The translations under genes and the position numbers were made by a program. A stretch of DNA of 10,206 nt from Moraxellaceae bacterium (GTDB lineage: Bacteria; Pseudomonadota; Gammaproteobacteria; Pseudomonadales; Ketobacteraceae). Below, piece after piece: positions 1 to 7,366 of the stretch. The number at the start of each line of letters is the position of its first letter. Position 1 is the first letter of the stretch. The stretch is taken from assembly GCA_002402125.1 (NCBI GenBank), contig NVVG01000003.1:41036-51241 (forward strand). The letters run 5' to 3'. The notes beneath the pieces were generated by a model. It did not search any database. It saw nothing but the letters and a program-made list of their open reading frames with translations, and was not told the DNA's origin.

Positions 1-777
1 AACAATAAGGGCATGATGACCGGGCCTGGCACCAATACCTACCTAATCGGCAACCGACAAATCGCCGTGATTGACCCAGGCCCCGCGAAGAAAAAGCATA
101 TCAACGCCATTATTGATGCTGCAGAGTCGCTCGGAGGTTCTATTCAGTGGATCTTATGTACCCATACCCACATTGATCATTCACCTGGGGCCGCCCTCCT
201 GAAAGAAAAAACCGGAGCCTTCATCTGTGGCCAGCCAGCTCCCGAGGGACGTAATCAAGACCAACACTTCCGCCCCGACCAACGCTGGGCAGATGGTAGT
301 GAGTTAGAATGTGAGGAATACTCCATTAGGGCCATACACACCCCTGGGCATGCATCGAATCATCTGTGTTTCCTATTACCTGATGAGGAGCTTTTATTTA
401 CCGGCGATCACTTAATGAACGGTTCAACGGTGGTAATCTGTCCTCCCGATGGGAATATGAGCCAGTACCTAAACTCATTAGAAAAACTGAAATCTGTACC
501 TCTCAAGACGTTGGCACCGGCCCATGGAGATCTTTTATCAAACCCTCTGGAGGTTGTCGAAGCGACCATACAACACAGGCTAAAGCGTGAAAACAAGGTT
601 CTTGAGCGCTTGGAGGGGCTCTCTCCCTGCAAAATCGGTAAATTAACGGCATCTGTCTACGATGATGTATCGATATTTTTACATCCAGTGGCAAAAATGT
701 CGTTATTAGCGCATTTAGAGAAGTTACAGGTAGATAACCGTGTAACACTCTCTAATGGCCGTTGGGAGCTATGTTAA
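1..777 (+). CDS. LACTB2-type metallo-beta-lactamase-fold hydrolase, 5' partial
   Basis: Zinc-dependent hydrolase of the MBL fold, closest in layout to the LACTB2/glyoxalase II-like subgroup. The frame is open to the window edge (Asn-Asn-Lys-Gly precede the first Met), and the family block GPGTNTYLIG comes immediately after that Met, so the true start is upstream, probably about 30 residues away; family members are about 280-290 aa. Counting from the Met at 13, the zinc motif HTHIDH is at residues 51-56, the TPGHASNH block is near 110, the bridging Asp is in FTGDH near 131, and the last His is in APAHGD near 170. All usual metal ligands are therefore present. The C-terminal 70 residues resemble the winged-helix-like tail of this subgroup. 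The substrate cannot be told from sequence; LACTB2 itself is an RNA endonuclease, but many bacterial relatives are uncharacterised. It converges on the small gene at 842-1036. Confidence 0.9.
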   Translation, partial: NNKGMMTGPGTNTYLIGNRQIAVIDPGPAKKKHINAIIDAAESLGGSIQWILCTHTHIDHSPGAALLKEKTGAFICGQPAPEGRNQDQHFRPDQRWADGSELECEEYSIRAIHTPGHASNHLCFLLPDEELLFTGDHLMNGSTVVICPPDGNMSQYLNSLEKLKSVPLKTLAPAHGDLLSNPLEVVEATIQHRLKRENKVLERLEGLSPCKIGKLTASVYDDVSIFLHPVAKMSLLAHLEKLQVDNRVTLSNGRWELC

Positions 778-812
778 CTCCGTATGTTTAACTCAATATG
801 TAAATTAACATA
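770..812. repeat. Short repeated TATGTT(T)AACTC motif with an inverted partner
   Basis: TATGTTAACTC at 770-780 is repeated as TATGTTTAACTC at 783-794, with a third partial copy TATGTAAA at 797-804. The inverted form TTAACATA at 805-812 is an exact 8-base complement of 770-777. The first copy overlaps the stop codon of the hydrolase gene. An A/T-rich stem could form, but there is no G/C-rich stem with a T-run, so this is not a standard terminator. It may be a weak bidirectional transcript end or a protein-binding site. Confidence 0.35.
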
Positions 813-841
813 ATGGGTACCTAACGGGCATACATGGCGCC

Positions 842-1036
842 TCACCAGCCCTTCCCCCTAGGCTTCTTGGGCTTAGGTGCCTTGCTACTCGGCTTCTTTT
901 TGCGTTTGTTCTTTTCTTTCCAGCCCATGGCTTTTTTAAACCGCTGTTCCAGATCCTGCGCTTTTTGCTCCTTGCGAGCGGCTTCGACACGCTTTTTAGC
1001 GGCATCAAAATCCACCACATCATCTGAATCTGTCAT
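842..1036 (-). CDS. Small lysine-rich hypothetical protein (64 aa)
   Basis: I do not recognise a named family. The protein has an acidic N-terminus (MTDSDDVVDFD), a central stretch of about 30 residues rich in Ala, Glu, Lys and Arg that should form a helix or coiled coil (through KKAMGW), and a strongly basic tail of Lys, Pro and Ser ending in KGW. It has no signal peptide or membrane segment, so it is probably cytoplasmic; the basic tail would suit binding to nucleic acid or ribosomes, but that is inference. The ATG at 1036-1034 is preceded by AGGGTG with about 5 intervening bases. The frame fills the space between two well-supported genes, and the composition is like a real small protein rather than a shadow. 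It converges with the hydrolase gene and diverges from the kinase gene. Confidence 0.65.
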   Translation of the reverse strand: MTDSDDVVDFDAAKKRVEAARKEQKAQDLEQRFKKAMGWKEKNKRKKKPSSKAPKPKKPRGKGW

Positions 1037-1082
1037 CCTATCACCCTATTTCTTAACAAATTACGCAACCGTACCAAGTGAA

Positions 1083-1104
1083 GTTACCTGCAAATTAGGG
1101 TAAC
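1083..1104. repeat. Inverted repeat in the divergent kinase/small-gene region
   Basis: GTTACC (1083-1088) and GGTAAC (1099-1104) form a perfect 6-base dyad around a 10-base A/T-rich centre. It lies about 47 bases upstream of the small minus-strand gene and about 65 bases upstream of the kinase ATG. A CATAAT hexamer at 1113-1118 follows it on the plus strand and could be a -10 box for the kinase gene, though no good -35 is seen. The position would suit an operator shared by both genes. That is inference only. Confidence 0.35.
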
Positions 1105-1156
1105 ATCCTGGTCATAATGTTCAACAGGTTGGATCTGTCGAATAGTAATGTGAAGG

Positions 1157-2587
1157 GTGATTAGTAGAATGGCAAGAAAGAAAAAACGAATAACCATTAG
1201 CCGGGTGAAGACAGGAGCGTTCGAGCGCCGTTTCAGTATGGCAAAAATGAGCATAGTGGCCGGCACCCGCCTAGCAGCCCAGTCTGCGGGCAACCTGTTT
1301 ACCGCCAAAGAAGACCGCGAAGAACGCCAAAAAGCCATTCTTTCAGAACAAACCCACTACCTAGCAGAAGAAATAGGCAAGCTTAAAGGCAGCATCGTCA
1401 AAATTGGCCAAATGATGGCCCTATACGGCGAACACTTCCTGCCTATTGAAGTTACCGATGCCCTACACACCTTAGAGGACGAGACCGCTACGCTAGATTG
1501 GACGTCAATCTATGAAGCGCTAGAAGACGAGCTCGGCGTTGACAAACTGACTAAGCTTGAGATCGAGGAAGAACCCATCGGTGCAGCCTCTTTAGGCCAA
1601 GTCCACCGTGCAACCATTAAAGAAACCGGCGAGCAAATCTGCCTAAAAATACAATATCCTGGCGTTGCGGAAGCCGTTGATAGCGATCTCAGCGCCGTCA
1701 AAACTCTGCTCCGCCTAATTAAAGTAGTCCCTATTACCGAAGAATTTGAAGGCTGGTTTAACGAAATCAAAGAAATGATGTATCGGGAAGTTGACTACGT
1801 CCACGAAGCTGAAAAAACGCGTTTATTTCGTGAACGGCTATTAGATGATCCTCGCTATATCGTACCTAAGATATACCCTGAATTTTGTACCAAAAAAATA
1901 CTCGCTACATCCTATGAACCCGGTGTCAACATTGACTCTGAAGAGACCAAATCGCTTTCTCAAAAACGCCGCAATCTTATTTGCGAGGCATCATTAGACC
2001 TCTGCTGGCGTGAAGTTTTTCATTGGGGAGAGATGCAAACAGATCCCAATTTTGGAAACTATTTTGTCCGCTTAGGGGATGGCGATAAAATCCCAGATCG
2101 CGTTGTATTGCTGGATTTTGGTGCCGTAAGAGAGTTTTCTGAAAACACCATCGAGCCCGGTAGAAAAATTGTACAGGCAGCCTTCTTACACGATAGCGAC
2201 ATGGTATTTGAAGCCATCGATGAGCTAAATTTCTTCAAGGGAAAAACGCCAGAGGACCTTAAAGATGGCCTGTCAAAACTGTGCTTTTTAGCCATCGAAC
2301 CCTTTGCAGACACCAACAAATTCCCTCCGCCGGATTACCTGTTGAATGATAAGGGCGAATATCTATGGGGAGATAGCGACCTCGCAGCGCGCTTAAGCAT
2401 TCAAGCCGGTAGGTCGGCGGCCAGCCGCCACTTTGCCATCCCTCCGCGGGAGTTGATGTTTTTAGCACGCAAGATCATGGGGGCCTATACCTTTATGTCA
2501 GTATTAGATGCGAAATTAAAGGGTTATGACATCCTTATCCCTTACATCAGCCTAGAAACCGAGAACTACACCGCGATATCTTGCTAA
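1157..2587 (+). CDS. ABC1/COQ8-type atypical protein kinase-like protein (UbiB/ADCK superfamily)
   Basis: Member of the ABC1 (UbiB/COQ8/ADCK) atypical kinase superfamily; characterised members support ubiquinone synthesis or lipid handling. The open frame can begin at a GTG (1157), but the ATG at 1169 (MARKKKR, 472 aa) is my preferred start, because AAGGG at 1153-1157 can serve it as a ribosome site. Numbered from that ATG: KxGQ motif K78-I-G-Q81; Ala-rich loop GAAS 138-141 followed by LGQVH; invariant Lys K160 in CLKIQYPG; ExD motif E207-V-D209; catalytic loop QTDPNFGN 290-297 (D292, N297); metal-binding DFG 316-318. The QTDP form of the loop is closer to COQ8/ADCK3 than to enterobacterial UbiB (HADPHPGN). 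The C-terminal transmembrane pair of true UbiB is not evident, so this is probably a soluble paralogue rather than the ubiquinone-operon UbiB. No ubi genes are nearby. Confidence 0.93.
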   Translation: MISRMARKKKRITISRVKTGAFERRFSMAKMSIVAGTRLAAQSAGNLFTAKEDREERQKAILSEQTHYLAEEIGKLKGSIVKIGQMMALYGEHFLPIEVTDALHTLEDETATLDWTSIYEALEDELGVDKLTKLEIEEEPIGAASLGQVHRATIKETGEQICLKIQYPGVAEAVDSDLSAVKTLLRLIKVVPITEEFEGWFNEIKEMMYREVDYVHEAEKTRLFRERLLDDPRYIVPKIYPEFCTKKILATSYEPGVNIDSEETKSLSQKRRNLICEASLDLCWREVFHWGEMQTDPNFGNYFVRLGDGDKIPDRVVLLDFGAVREFSENTIEPGRKIVQAAFLHDSDMVFEAIDELNFFKGKTPEDLKDGLSKLCFLAIEPFADTNKFPPPDYLLNDKGEYLWGDSDLAARLSIQAGRSAASRHFAIPPRELMFLARKIMGAYTFMSVLDAKLKGYDILIPYISLETENYTAISC

Positions 2588-2669
2588 GACGCGAAAAGCA
2601 TCACAAACAGACATAATAACTATTCGATCGCCTAAATCGTTTCTATACTAGACGAAGGGGTTTATTCTG

Positions 2670-2741
2670 ATGACATGCCACGCATCTCTTGGAGCGCCCT
2701 TCATACCTGTCTATTTAGGAACCCTAGGTTATGGACATTAG
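2670..2741 (+). CDS. Possible 23-codon leader ORF overlapping the HDOD gene start
   Basis: An ATG at 2670 opens a 23-codon frame (begins MTCHASLG, ends in TAG at 2739-2741) that runs across the HDOD start codon at 2731 in another frame. It is preceded by GAAGGGG (2654-2660) with a 9-base gap, a better ribosome site than the one in front of the HDOD gene. Such an arrangement can couple translation of the downstream gene. A TATACT hexamer at 2644-2649 could be a -10 box, but a transcript starting from it would begin at or inside the ribosome site, which argues against that promoter serving this ORF. The peptide matches nothing I recognise. Speculative. Confidence 0.25.
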   Translation: MTCHASLGAPFIPVYLGTLGYGH

Positions 2742-3975
2742 TCAGCTCAAAGAACTTGAATTCATTCGACATTTGAATGAACAACAAACTATCCTGCTGT
2801 TCAATACCAGTGAAACCCTCAAGGTTAACGCTGGCGAGAAGGTTATTTCTGCTGGCGATCAAGACCCTTACGAATACTACCTACTCGCCGGCGAGCTTGT
2901 TTTAAAAGCGGCTGGTGACACACTGAATGCGGTCAAAAGCATCCACGCCAACAGTCATGATGCGCTTAAATGTATCACCCGCAAGAAACCCCGAGAGTAT
3001 GATGTGTACGCTCAGAGTAACGTGGTACTGCTACGTGTGGAACTTGAGCATTTAAAATCATTACTCAGTGATATACCGGCGGATAATTACGAAGTTCGCA
3101 AAGTCCTCAGAGAAGATCAACCAGAAGAAAAACAGCTTTTCTTCGATATTTACACCGACCTTCGCAACAATAAACTGACCCTGCCAAGCCTGCCTGATGT
3201 GGCACTTCATATCCGCCAGCTCATTGCAGAAGGCAGCAACAATGCCAAAACCATAGCGCAAGCAGTGAATAGTGATGCAGCAATCGCGGCTAAATTAATT
3301 AAGGCCTCCAATAGCCCGCTGTTCCGTGGTACCAAAGAATTCGAAACGACGTCCGCTGCAATTGTTCGACTCGGCATGCAAACTACACAGCAATTAGTCA
3401 CCAGTTTCACCCTAAGGGAAGTCTTCAAGGCAAAAAAACCGGTCATTAAAAAACGTATGGATGCGCTTTGGACAAAAAGCATAGAAATTGCGGCAATTTC
3501 TAGCATCCTGGCTAAACACTCCCCTGGTCTTAACCCCGAGCAAGGATTGCTTGCGGGACTGTTACATAACATTGGTGCCGTGCCGGTATTGATGTACGCT
3601 GAGGATTATGAGGGAATCGCCAATAATCCGGAGCAGCTCGAACATGCAATAAAAGAGCTTAGTGCTGAAATAGGTGGCGTAATCCTCAAACGTTGGGGCT
3701 TTAGCGAAGAGATCATTGCCGTCGCTCAAAGCGCACAAAACCTACAACGAGAGCACGCAGGCGAGGTGGATTATTGTGATTTGGTTATTGTTGCTCAGTT
3801 ATATGCTGAGCTTGAACAACACACTGATGATGCTAACCCTACGCTTTCGCTAGAATCATGTCCGGCGTTTTTAAAGCTCACTAGTGTTGGAACATTTACC
3901 CCAGAGAAATCCTTAGAGATCCTGGCAGAAGCGAAAGAACAAATCCAAGAAACCATGCAAATGTTAGGCGGTTAA
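2731..3975 (+). CDS. cNMP-binding-like plus HDOD domain regulatory protein
   Basis: Predicted cytoplasmic signalling protein of 414 aa. Residues 1-115 resemble a cyclic-nucleotide-binding (CAP_ED-like) beta-roll: an FIRHLNEQQ-type helix, then VNAGEKVISAGDQD and YYLLAGELVL. The canonical phosphate-binding Arg/Glu cassette is not obvious, so ligand binding is uncertain. Residues about 150-345 are an HDOD domain: LPSLPDVA at 151-158, then AQAVNSDAAIAAKLIKASNSPLF at 176-198, the IVRLG block at 211-215, and GLLHNIG at 276-282. HDOD domains derive from HD hydrolases but usually lack the metal site. Here the HD dyad is His-Asn and the later HH pair is replaced (AQSAQ, 332-336), so an enzymatic role is unlikely. 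Relatives regulate motility, chemotaxis or c-di-GMP signalling. ATG 2731 is chosen because TTTAGGA ends 10 bases upstream and the cNMP-like fold begins directly. It converges on the MORN gene. Confidence 0.92.
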   Translation: MDISQLKELEFIRHLNEQQTILLFNTSETLKVNAGEKVISAGDQDPYEYYLLAGELVLKAAGDTLNAVKSIHANSHDALKCITRKKPREYDVYAQSNVVLLRVELEHLKSLLSDIPADNYEVRKVLREDQPEEKQLFFDIYTDLRNNKLTLPSLPDVALHIRQLIAEGSNNAKTIAQAVNSDAAIAAKLIKASNSPLFRGTKEFETTSAAIVRLGMQTTQQLVTSFTLREVFKAKKPVIKKRMDALWTKSIEIAAISSILAKHSPGLNPEQGLLAGLLHNIGAVPVLMYAEDYEGIANNPEQLEHAIKELSAEIGGVILKRWGFSEEIIAVAQSAQNLQREHAGEVDYCDLVIVAQLYAELEQHTDDANPTLSLESCPAFLKLTSVGTFTPEKSLEILAEAKEQIQETMQMLGG

Positions 3976-4007
3976 GACTTCTCAGCGAACTTAAACTCGA
4001 TTGAACT

Positions 4008-4033
4008 CGTTCCCATGCTCCCGCGTGGGAATG
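4008..4033. repeat. REP-like palindrome between convergent genes
   Basis: TTCCCATGC (4010-4018) pairs with GCGTGGGAA (4023-4031) around a TCCC loop, with one T-G wobble. The stem can extend outward by C4008-G4033 and a G-T wobble. The sequence, including the flanking GCTCGCGAGGCGGAGTC, is of the GTTCCCAxGCTCC-GCGTGGGAA type scattered in many gammaproteobacterial genomes between genes. Read on the minus strand in another frame it encodes the peptide SHAGAWER, a familiar sign of this repeat being miscalled as protein. It sits between the convergent HDOD and MORN genes and may also stop transcription, although no T-run follows the stem. Only one copy is seen in this window. Confidence 0.75.
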
Positions 4034-4052
4034 CGCTCGCGAGGCGGAGTCT

Positions 4053-5486
4053 TTAATTAGCGATCTCGTATACAACGGGTACGAGGAATTCGCCCGCACT
4101 GATTGTGCGTTTTTCACCATCAACCTGATCACCGTTTCGAAAACCTATAAACTCAAATGTACCACCAATCATTTTCCCATCATCGTATTTGATTTCAATA
4201 CTCCCGGGTAGAGCCGATGTAGTTTGATAAGATGCGATAAACGGCTTAGAAATAATTGCTTTAAAATACGGCAGCGAATATGAACCTACACCGGTATAAT
4301 TTTCAATAACCAGCGTGAGTTCATAATCGCCTCCCACTGCTCCAATTTTTAACGCACCTGTTTTACCAGCACCACGTTTAGCCCATACCTTAGGAGCAGC
4401 GGCATAATAACCGTGCAAAAACCAATCGTGGTAGAACGAAAACGTGGATCCATTGCTACGGACATTCCTCGTAAGAAATTCAGCTATTGGCGTGTTTTCC
4501 TTCACTTTAGGCTTCGTTGCGAGTGTCAACGCAGACCTAGACCTTGGGCTAGGTTTAGCTAATGGCGCCGCTTTCACCTTAGGCGTAGCCGAAACCAGCG
4601 TACTGACTGACCGAGTAGCTAGGTTAACGGTATCTTTTTCCGTTTCTTTAACAACACTTGCTTTTGCTCGAACCACCGGCGTAGTCAGAAGTGACTCTGC
4701 TGGAACCGCCTTTGCAGATTTTTTTGTAGGCGTAGCGGCTTTAGTCGGAACAGATGCAGAAGAAACAACAGCTGGTGGAACCGCTGCAACTGTATTCGCT
4801 ACAACACCAGAGCCGCGTTTACCATTGTTATAAGTACAAGGTGATAGTTTTCCTGCATCCTTACAGACTCCCTCGCCATGGGGGGAGTCTTTTACTATTG
4901 GCCCCGTATATTGATCCCCATTTTTAAACACATATACCGCATCACCAACAATAAAATCACTATTCCATTGTCCAGTTAACACGCTACCATCAAGTTTAAT
5001 CAGCTCGCCCTTGCCGTGTTTCTTATCCGCTTTCCATTCGCCCTGATATTGCCCAATGCCTTTACTCTTAAACATCCCTTTACCATGGCGCTTACCTTGT
5101 AAATAACCGCCTTTGTATTCATCGGAATTGGCCCAAACAAAATAACCCGCGCCGGAAAATTTTCCACCCACCCAAGTGCCAACATACCAGTCGCCATTCG
5201 TCCAACGCTTTTCTCCTTGGCCATTTGCTCGATTACCAGACCACTTACCCATATATTTATCACCATTAGGCCAGATTTGCGTGCCCTTCCCGCTCCGGCG
5301 GCCATCGAGCCATTGGCCTACATATTTTTTCCCACTGGCAGACGTGTATGTACCCTGCCCATGAAACCGGTTAAAGGTATTTCGTTCACCCTCATACAAA
5401 CCCGCCGCATTCGCCGAGATAGAAACCTGGAAAACGGCTAAAAATACCAACAATAAAAATGAAACAACAAGGTTAGGATATGCCAT
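4053..5486 (-). CDS. Exported MORN-repeat protein with Ala/Lys linker and C-terminal beta domain
   Basis: 477 aa. Residues 1-27 are a Sec signal peptide (hydrophobic LVVSFLLLVFLAVF, cleavage around ANA-A), so the protein is exported to the periplasm or beyond. Residues 31-213 hold eight consecutive MORN units of 23-24 residues, starting at 31, 55, 78, 101, 124, 147, 170 and 193, with the typical Y-x-G-x-W ... G-x-G pattern (for example YVGQWLDGRRSGKG). The sixth and eighth units are eroded. Residues about 227-335 are a low-complexity basic linker of Ala, Lys, Pro, Thr, Val and Ser. The C-terminal region (about 335-477) is a separate, probably beta-rich domain with GGDYELTLVIENYTGVGSYSL and GGTFEFIGFRNGDQ, which loosely recalls DUF6252-type lipoprotein domains; I cannot confirm this. 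The ATG at 5486-5484 has a weak ribosome site but gives the only sensible signal peptide. MORN repeats are scaffolds or lipid/peptidoglycan-associated modules, and the partner here is unknown. Confidence 0.9.
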   Translation of the reverse strand: MAYPNLVVSFLLLVFLAVFQVSISANAAGLYEGERNTFNRFHGQGTYTSASGKKYVGQWLDGRRSGKGTQIWPNGDKYMGKWSGNRANGQGEKRWTNGDWYVGTWVGGKFSGAGYFVWANSDEYKGGYLQGKRHGKGMFKSKGIGQYQGEWKADKKHGKGELIKLDGSVLTGQWNSDFIVGDAVYVFKNGDQYTGPIVKDSPHGEGVCKDAGKLSPCTYNNGKRGSGVVANTVAAVPPAVVSSASVPTKAATPTKKSAKAVPAESLLTTPVVRAKASVVKETEKDTVNLATRSVSTLVSATPKVKAAPLAKPSPRSRSALTLATKPKVKENTPIAEFLTRNVRSNGSTFSFYHDWFLHGYYAAAPKVWAKRGAGKTGALKIGAVGGDYELTLVIENYTGVGSYSLPYFKAIISKPFIASYQTTSALPGSIEIKYDDGKMIGGTFEFIGFRNGDQVDGEKRTISAGEFLVPVVYEIAN

Positions 5487-5812
5487 AAAAAAACATCAAG
5501 GAATTAAGTGAGATCGGTTTAGGTGTATAGGTCTTAGCCAGATACTGGTGATATGAAGCTGAGCGGCACAGTATGTTGACTTTTAAGCAAAAAAACCAGT
5601 CATGCTTAGTATTTTGAGCTAAATTGACTACTGTTACTCTGTTTTACAGTTCGCGTCCGCTGAGCAGGCAATAAAAACGCCTATCTGTACTTCATTCATA
5701 CAATAAAGCCAATAGAAGGTATACTACTTACTTCATTGCAGGTATGAGAAACCTTGAAGTTTGCGACACAACAGTAAAAAAAATGCCCCCATCAAAACCT
5801 AGGAATTATTGA
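5487..5812. promoter_or_regulatory. 326-base divergent gene-free region between MORN and esterase genes
   Basis: No coding frame is supported on either strand. The region must hold promoters for both flanking genes. For the esterase, TATACT at 5720-5725 is a plausible -10 box, but the best -35-like hexamer (TTCATA, 5695-5700) is poor and 19 bases away. The repeated word TACTTCATT overlaps these elements (5688-5696 and 5729-5737). A small dyad CCAG-ATA-CTGG lies at 5538-5548. AGGA at 5801-5804, eight bases before the esterase ATG, is a good ribosome site. No convincing terminator, riboswitch or RNA gene is seen. Confidence 0.4.
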
Positions 5813-7366
5813 ATGACAACCACGGTTGAGACCACACTTGGCACTTTGCAAGGCATTCAGCGCCCCCATCATATTGAATTCCGAGGAATCCCTTACGCCG
5901 CGGCGCCAATAAATGAGCTCCGCTTCCAAGCCCCGCAACCGTTAGAGCCTTGGCAAGGTGTTAGACGCGCGGATCTCTTTGGTGACGCATCGATACAAAA
6001 CAACATATCGCTTTTTGGTGTGGGGAATACATCTGAAGATTGCCTTTACCTGAATGTTTGGACGCCAAATACCGAAGCGAAAAAACGCCCCGTCATGGTC
6101 TGGATTCACGGTGGCGGCTATATATCAGGCTCCGGCTCACAACTTATTTATCGCAGCAACACCCTCTGTGAAAGTGGTGACGTGGTAGTTGTCGCCATCA
6201 ACTATCGCCTGGGTGTGCTAGGTTTTCTAGATTTAACCCAGCATTTCTCCTCTGATCTGCCGGTAAGCTGTAACAATGGGCTGCTGGATCAAATTGCGGC
6301 CCTTAACTGGGTCAAAGATAACATTGCAGCCTTTGGTGGCGATCCAGACCAGGTCACCGTATTCGGCGAATCTGCCGGCGCCATGAGCATTGCGGCATTA
6401 ATGACCAGCCCCTTAGCCAAAGGATTATTTGGCAAAGCCATTTTACAAAGCGGTTCTGGCGACCATGTTCTAACTAAAGAAGAATCGGCCCGTGTTGCTG
6501 ATTGTTTTTTACAGGCAACCGGTATCTCTGCTGAAGACCCCGACGCCTTATTTAACCTCAGTGAAAAACAAATACTCGATGCACAAAAAAAATGCATGGC
6601 GATGTCCTTAGATGAGTCCAGGAATCAAAACCCAAAGCAACCTCGTATTACCCAATTCAGCACCACCCTCTCACCGGTCATTGATGGCGAAATTTTACCG
6701 ACCACCCCTATCCGGGCAATTGAAAGCGGGATAGCGGCAGATATCGTGTTAATGGTGGGTTCTGCCCGTGATGAGTGGAACTTATTTTTGCACACCCCCG
6801 GCCCAGACGGAGAGTCACTGGCAAAAACACGTTATAAAGATATCAATAAAAAGGAGCTGATTGAGATTTGTGAGCAAGACTTGCCCGGCCTAGGTGAAAA
6901 GAGCGCAAATTTATACGAGAAAGTTCTCACCCAACGATCTGACTCCGCCTCAGTACTGGATATGTACAGCGCGTTTGAGAGTGACCGCATGTTTCGAATT
7001 CCGACCCTGCGAATTGCAGAAGCACAAAGTAAACATAGAGCTGATGTCTTTTTCTTTGAGTTTACCTGGGACAAGGGTGTCTTTGGAGCATGCCATGCGA
7101 TAGATGTCCCCTTTATCTTTGGTTGCACTCAAGCCGGGGTTGGACAAATTCTTACCGGTGGTGGAGACAAAGCCGTCGAACTTAGCGAGACCGTTCAATC
7201 TAGCTGGATAGCCTTTGCTCGCTCCGGCAATCCCGGCACAGATAAAGTTGGACAATGGCCAGGCTACACCCCTTCAGAACGCAAAGTCATGTGTTTCAAC
7301 GACACCGTGGAACTAATAGACGATCCGCAGCAGGACACACGCAGTCATTGGGATGGAATTCTTTAA
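5813..7366 (+). CDS. Type-B carboxylesterase/lipase (alpha/beta hydrolase)
   Basis: Complete 517-aa carboxylesterase of the type-B (cholinesterase-like, bacterial PnbA-like) family, which hydrolyses carboxylic esters. Visible signatures in order: RGIPYAAAP near 24-32; EDCLYLNVW at 75-83 (type-B signature 2); oxyanion-hole HGGG at 99-102; YRLGVLGFL at 131-139; nucleophile elbow GESAG at 185-189 with Ser187; the acid in GSARDEWNLF, most likely Glu321; and the catalytic His428 in GACHAIDVPFIFG. The C-terminal block SSWIAFARSGNPG (463-475) is also typical. The whole triad is intact and the length is normal for the family. There is no signal peptide, so it is predicted to be cytoplasmic. The ATG is preceded by AGGA at an 8-base spacing. 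It appears to be a single-gene unit. The natural substrate is unknown; the family is promiscuous. Confidence 0.95.
   Translation: MTTTVETTLGTLQGIQRPHHIEFRGIPYAAAPINELRFQAPQPLEPWQGVRRADLFGDASIQNNISLFGVGNTSEDCLYLNVWTPNTEAKKRPVMVWIHGGGYISGSGSQLIYRSNTLCESGDVVVVAINYRLGVLGFLDLTQHFSSDLPVSCNNGLLDQIAALNWVKDNIAAFGGDPDQVTVFGESAGAMSIAALMTSPLAKGLFGKAILQSGSGDHVLTKEESARVADCFLQATGISAEDPDALFNLSEKQILDAQKKCMAMSLDESRNQNPKQPRITQFSTTLSPVIDGEILPTTPIRAIESGIAADIVLMVGSARDEWNLFLHTPGPDGESLAKTRYKDINKKELIEICEQDLPGLGEKSANLYEKVLTQRSDSASVLDMYSAFESDRMFRIPTLRIAEAQSKHRADVFFFEFTWDKGVFGACHAIDVPFIFGCTQAGVGQILTGGGDKAVELSETVQSSWIAFARSGNPGTDKVGQWPGYTPSERKVMCFNDTVELIDDPQQDTRSHWDGIL

Noticed and set aside
834..1103. Plus-strand frame of 89 codons opposite the small lysine-rich gene
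   Set aside because: The Phe/Leu-rich product is the reverse reading of lysine codons on the other strand. The minus-strand frame has the better ribosome site and a protein-like composition.
3207..3572. Minus-strand frame of 121 codons inside the HDOD gene
   Set aside because: Lies wholly antisense to a clear HDOD coding region and shows no recognisable domain.
3896..4132. Minus-strand frame of 78 codons containing SHAGAWER
   Set aside because: It runs through the REP-like palindrome and the ends of two solid genes; this peptide is a known artefact of translating such repeats.
4444..4833. Plus-strand frame of 129 codons rich in Ala, Thr and Val
   Set aside because: It is antisense to the low-complexity Ala/Lys/Thr linker of the MORN gene, whose biased codons keep the opposite strand open. 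No ribosome site or family signature.
4053..5486. MORN coding repeats as a DNA tandem repeat or CRISPR-like array
   Set aside because: The 69-base periodicity is visible in the protein only; the DNA units are too diverged and lie in a continuous reading frame.
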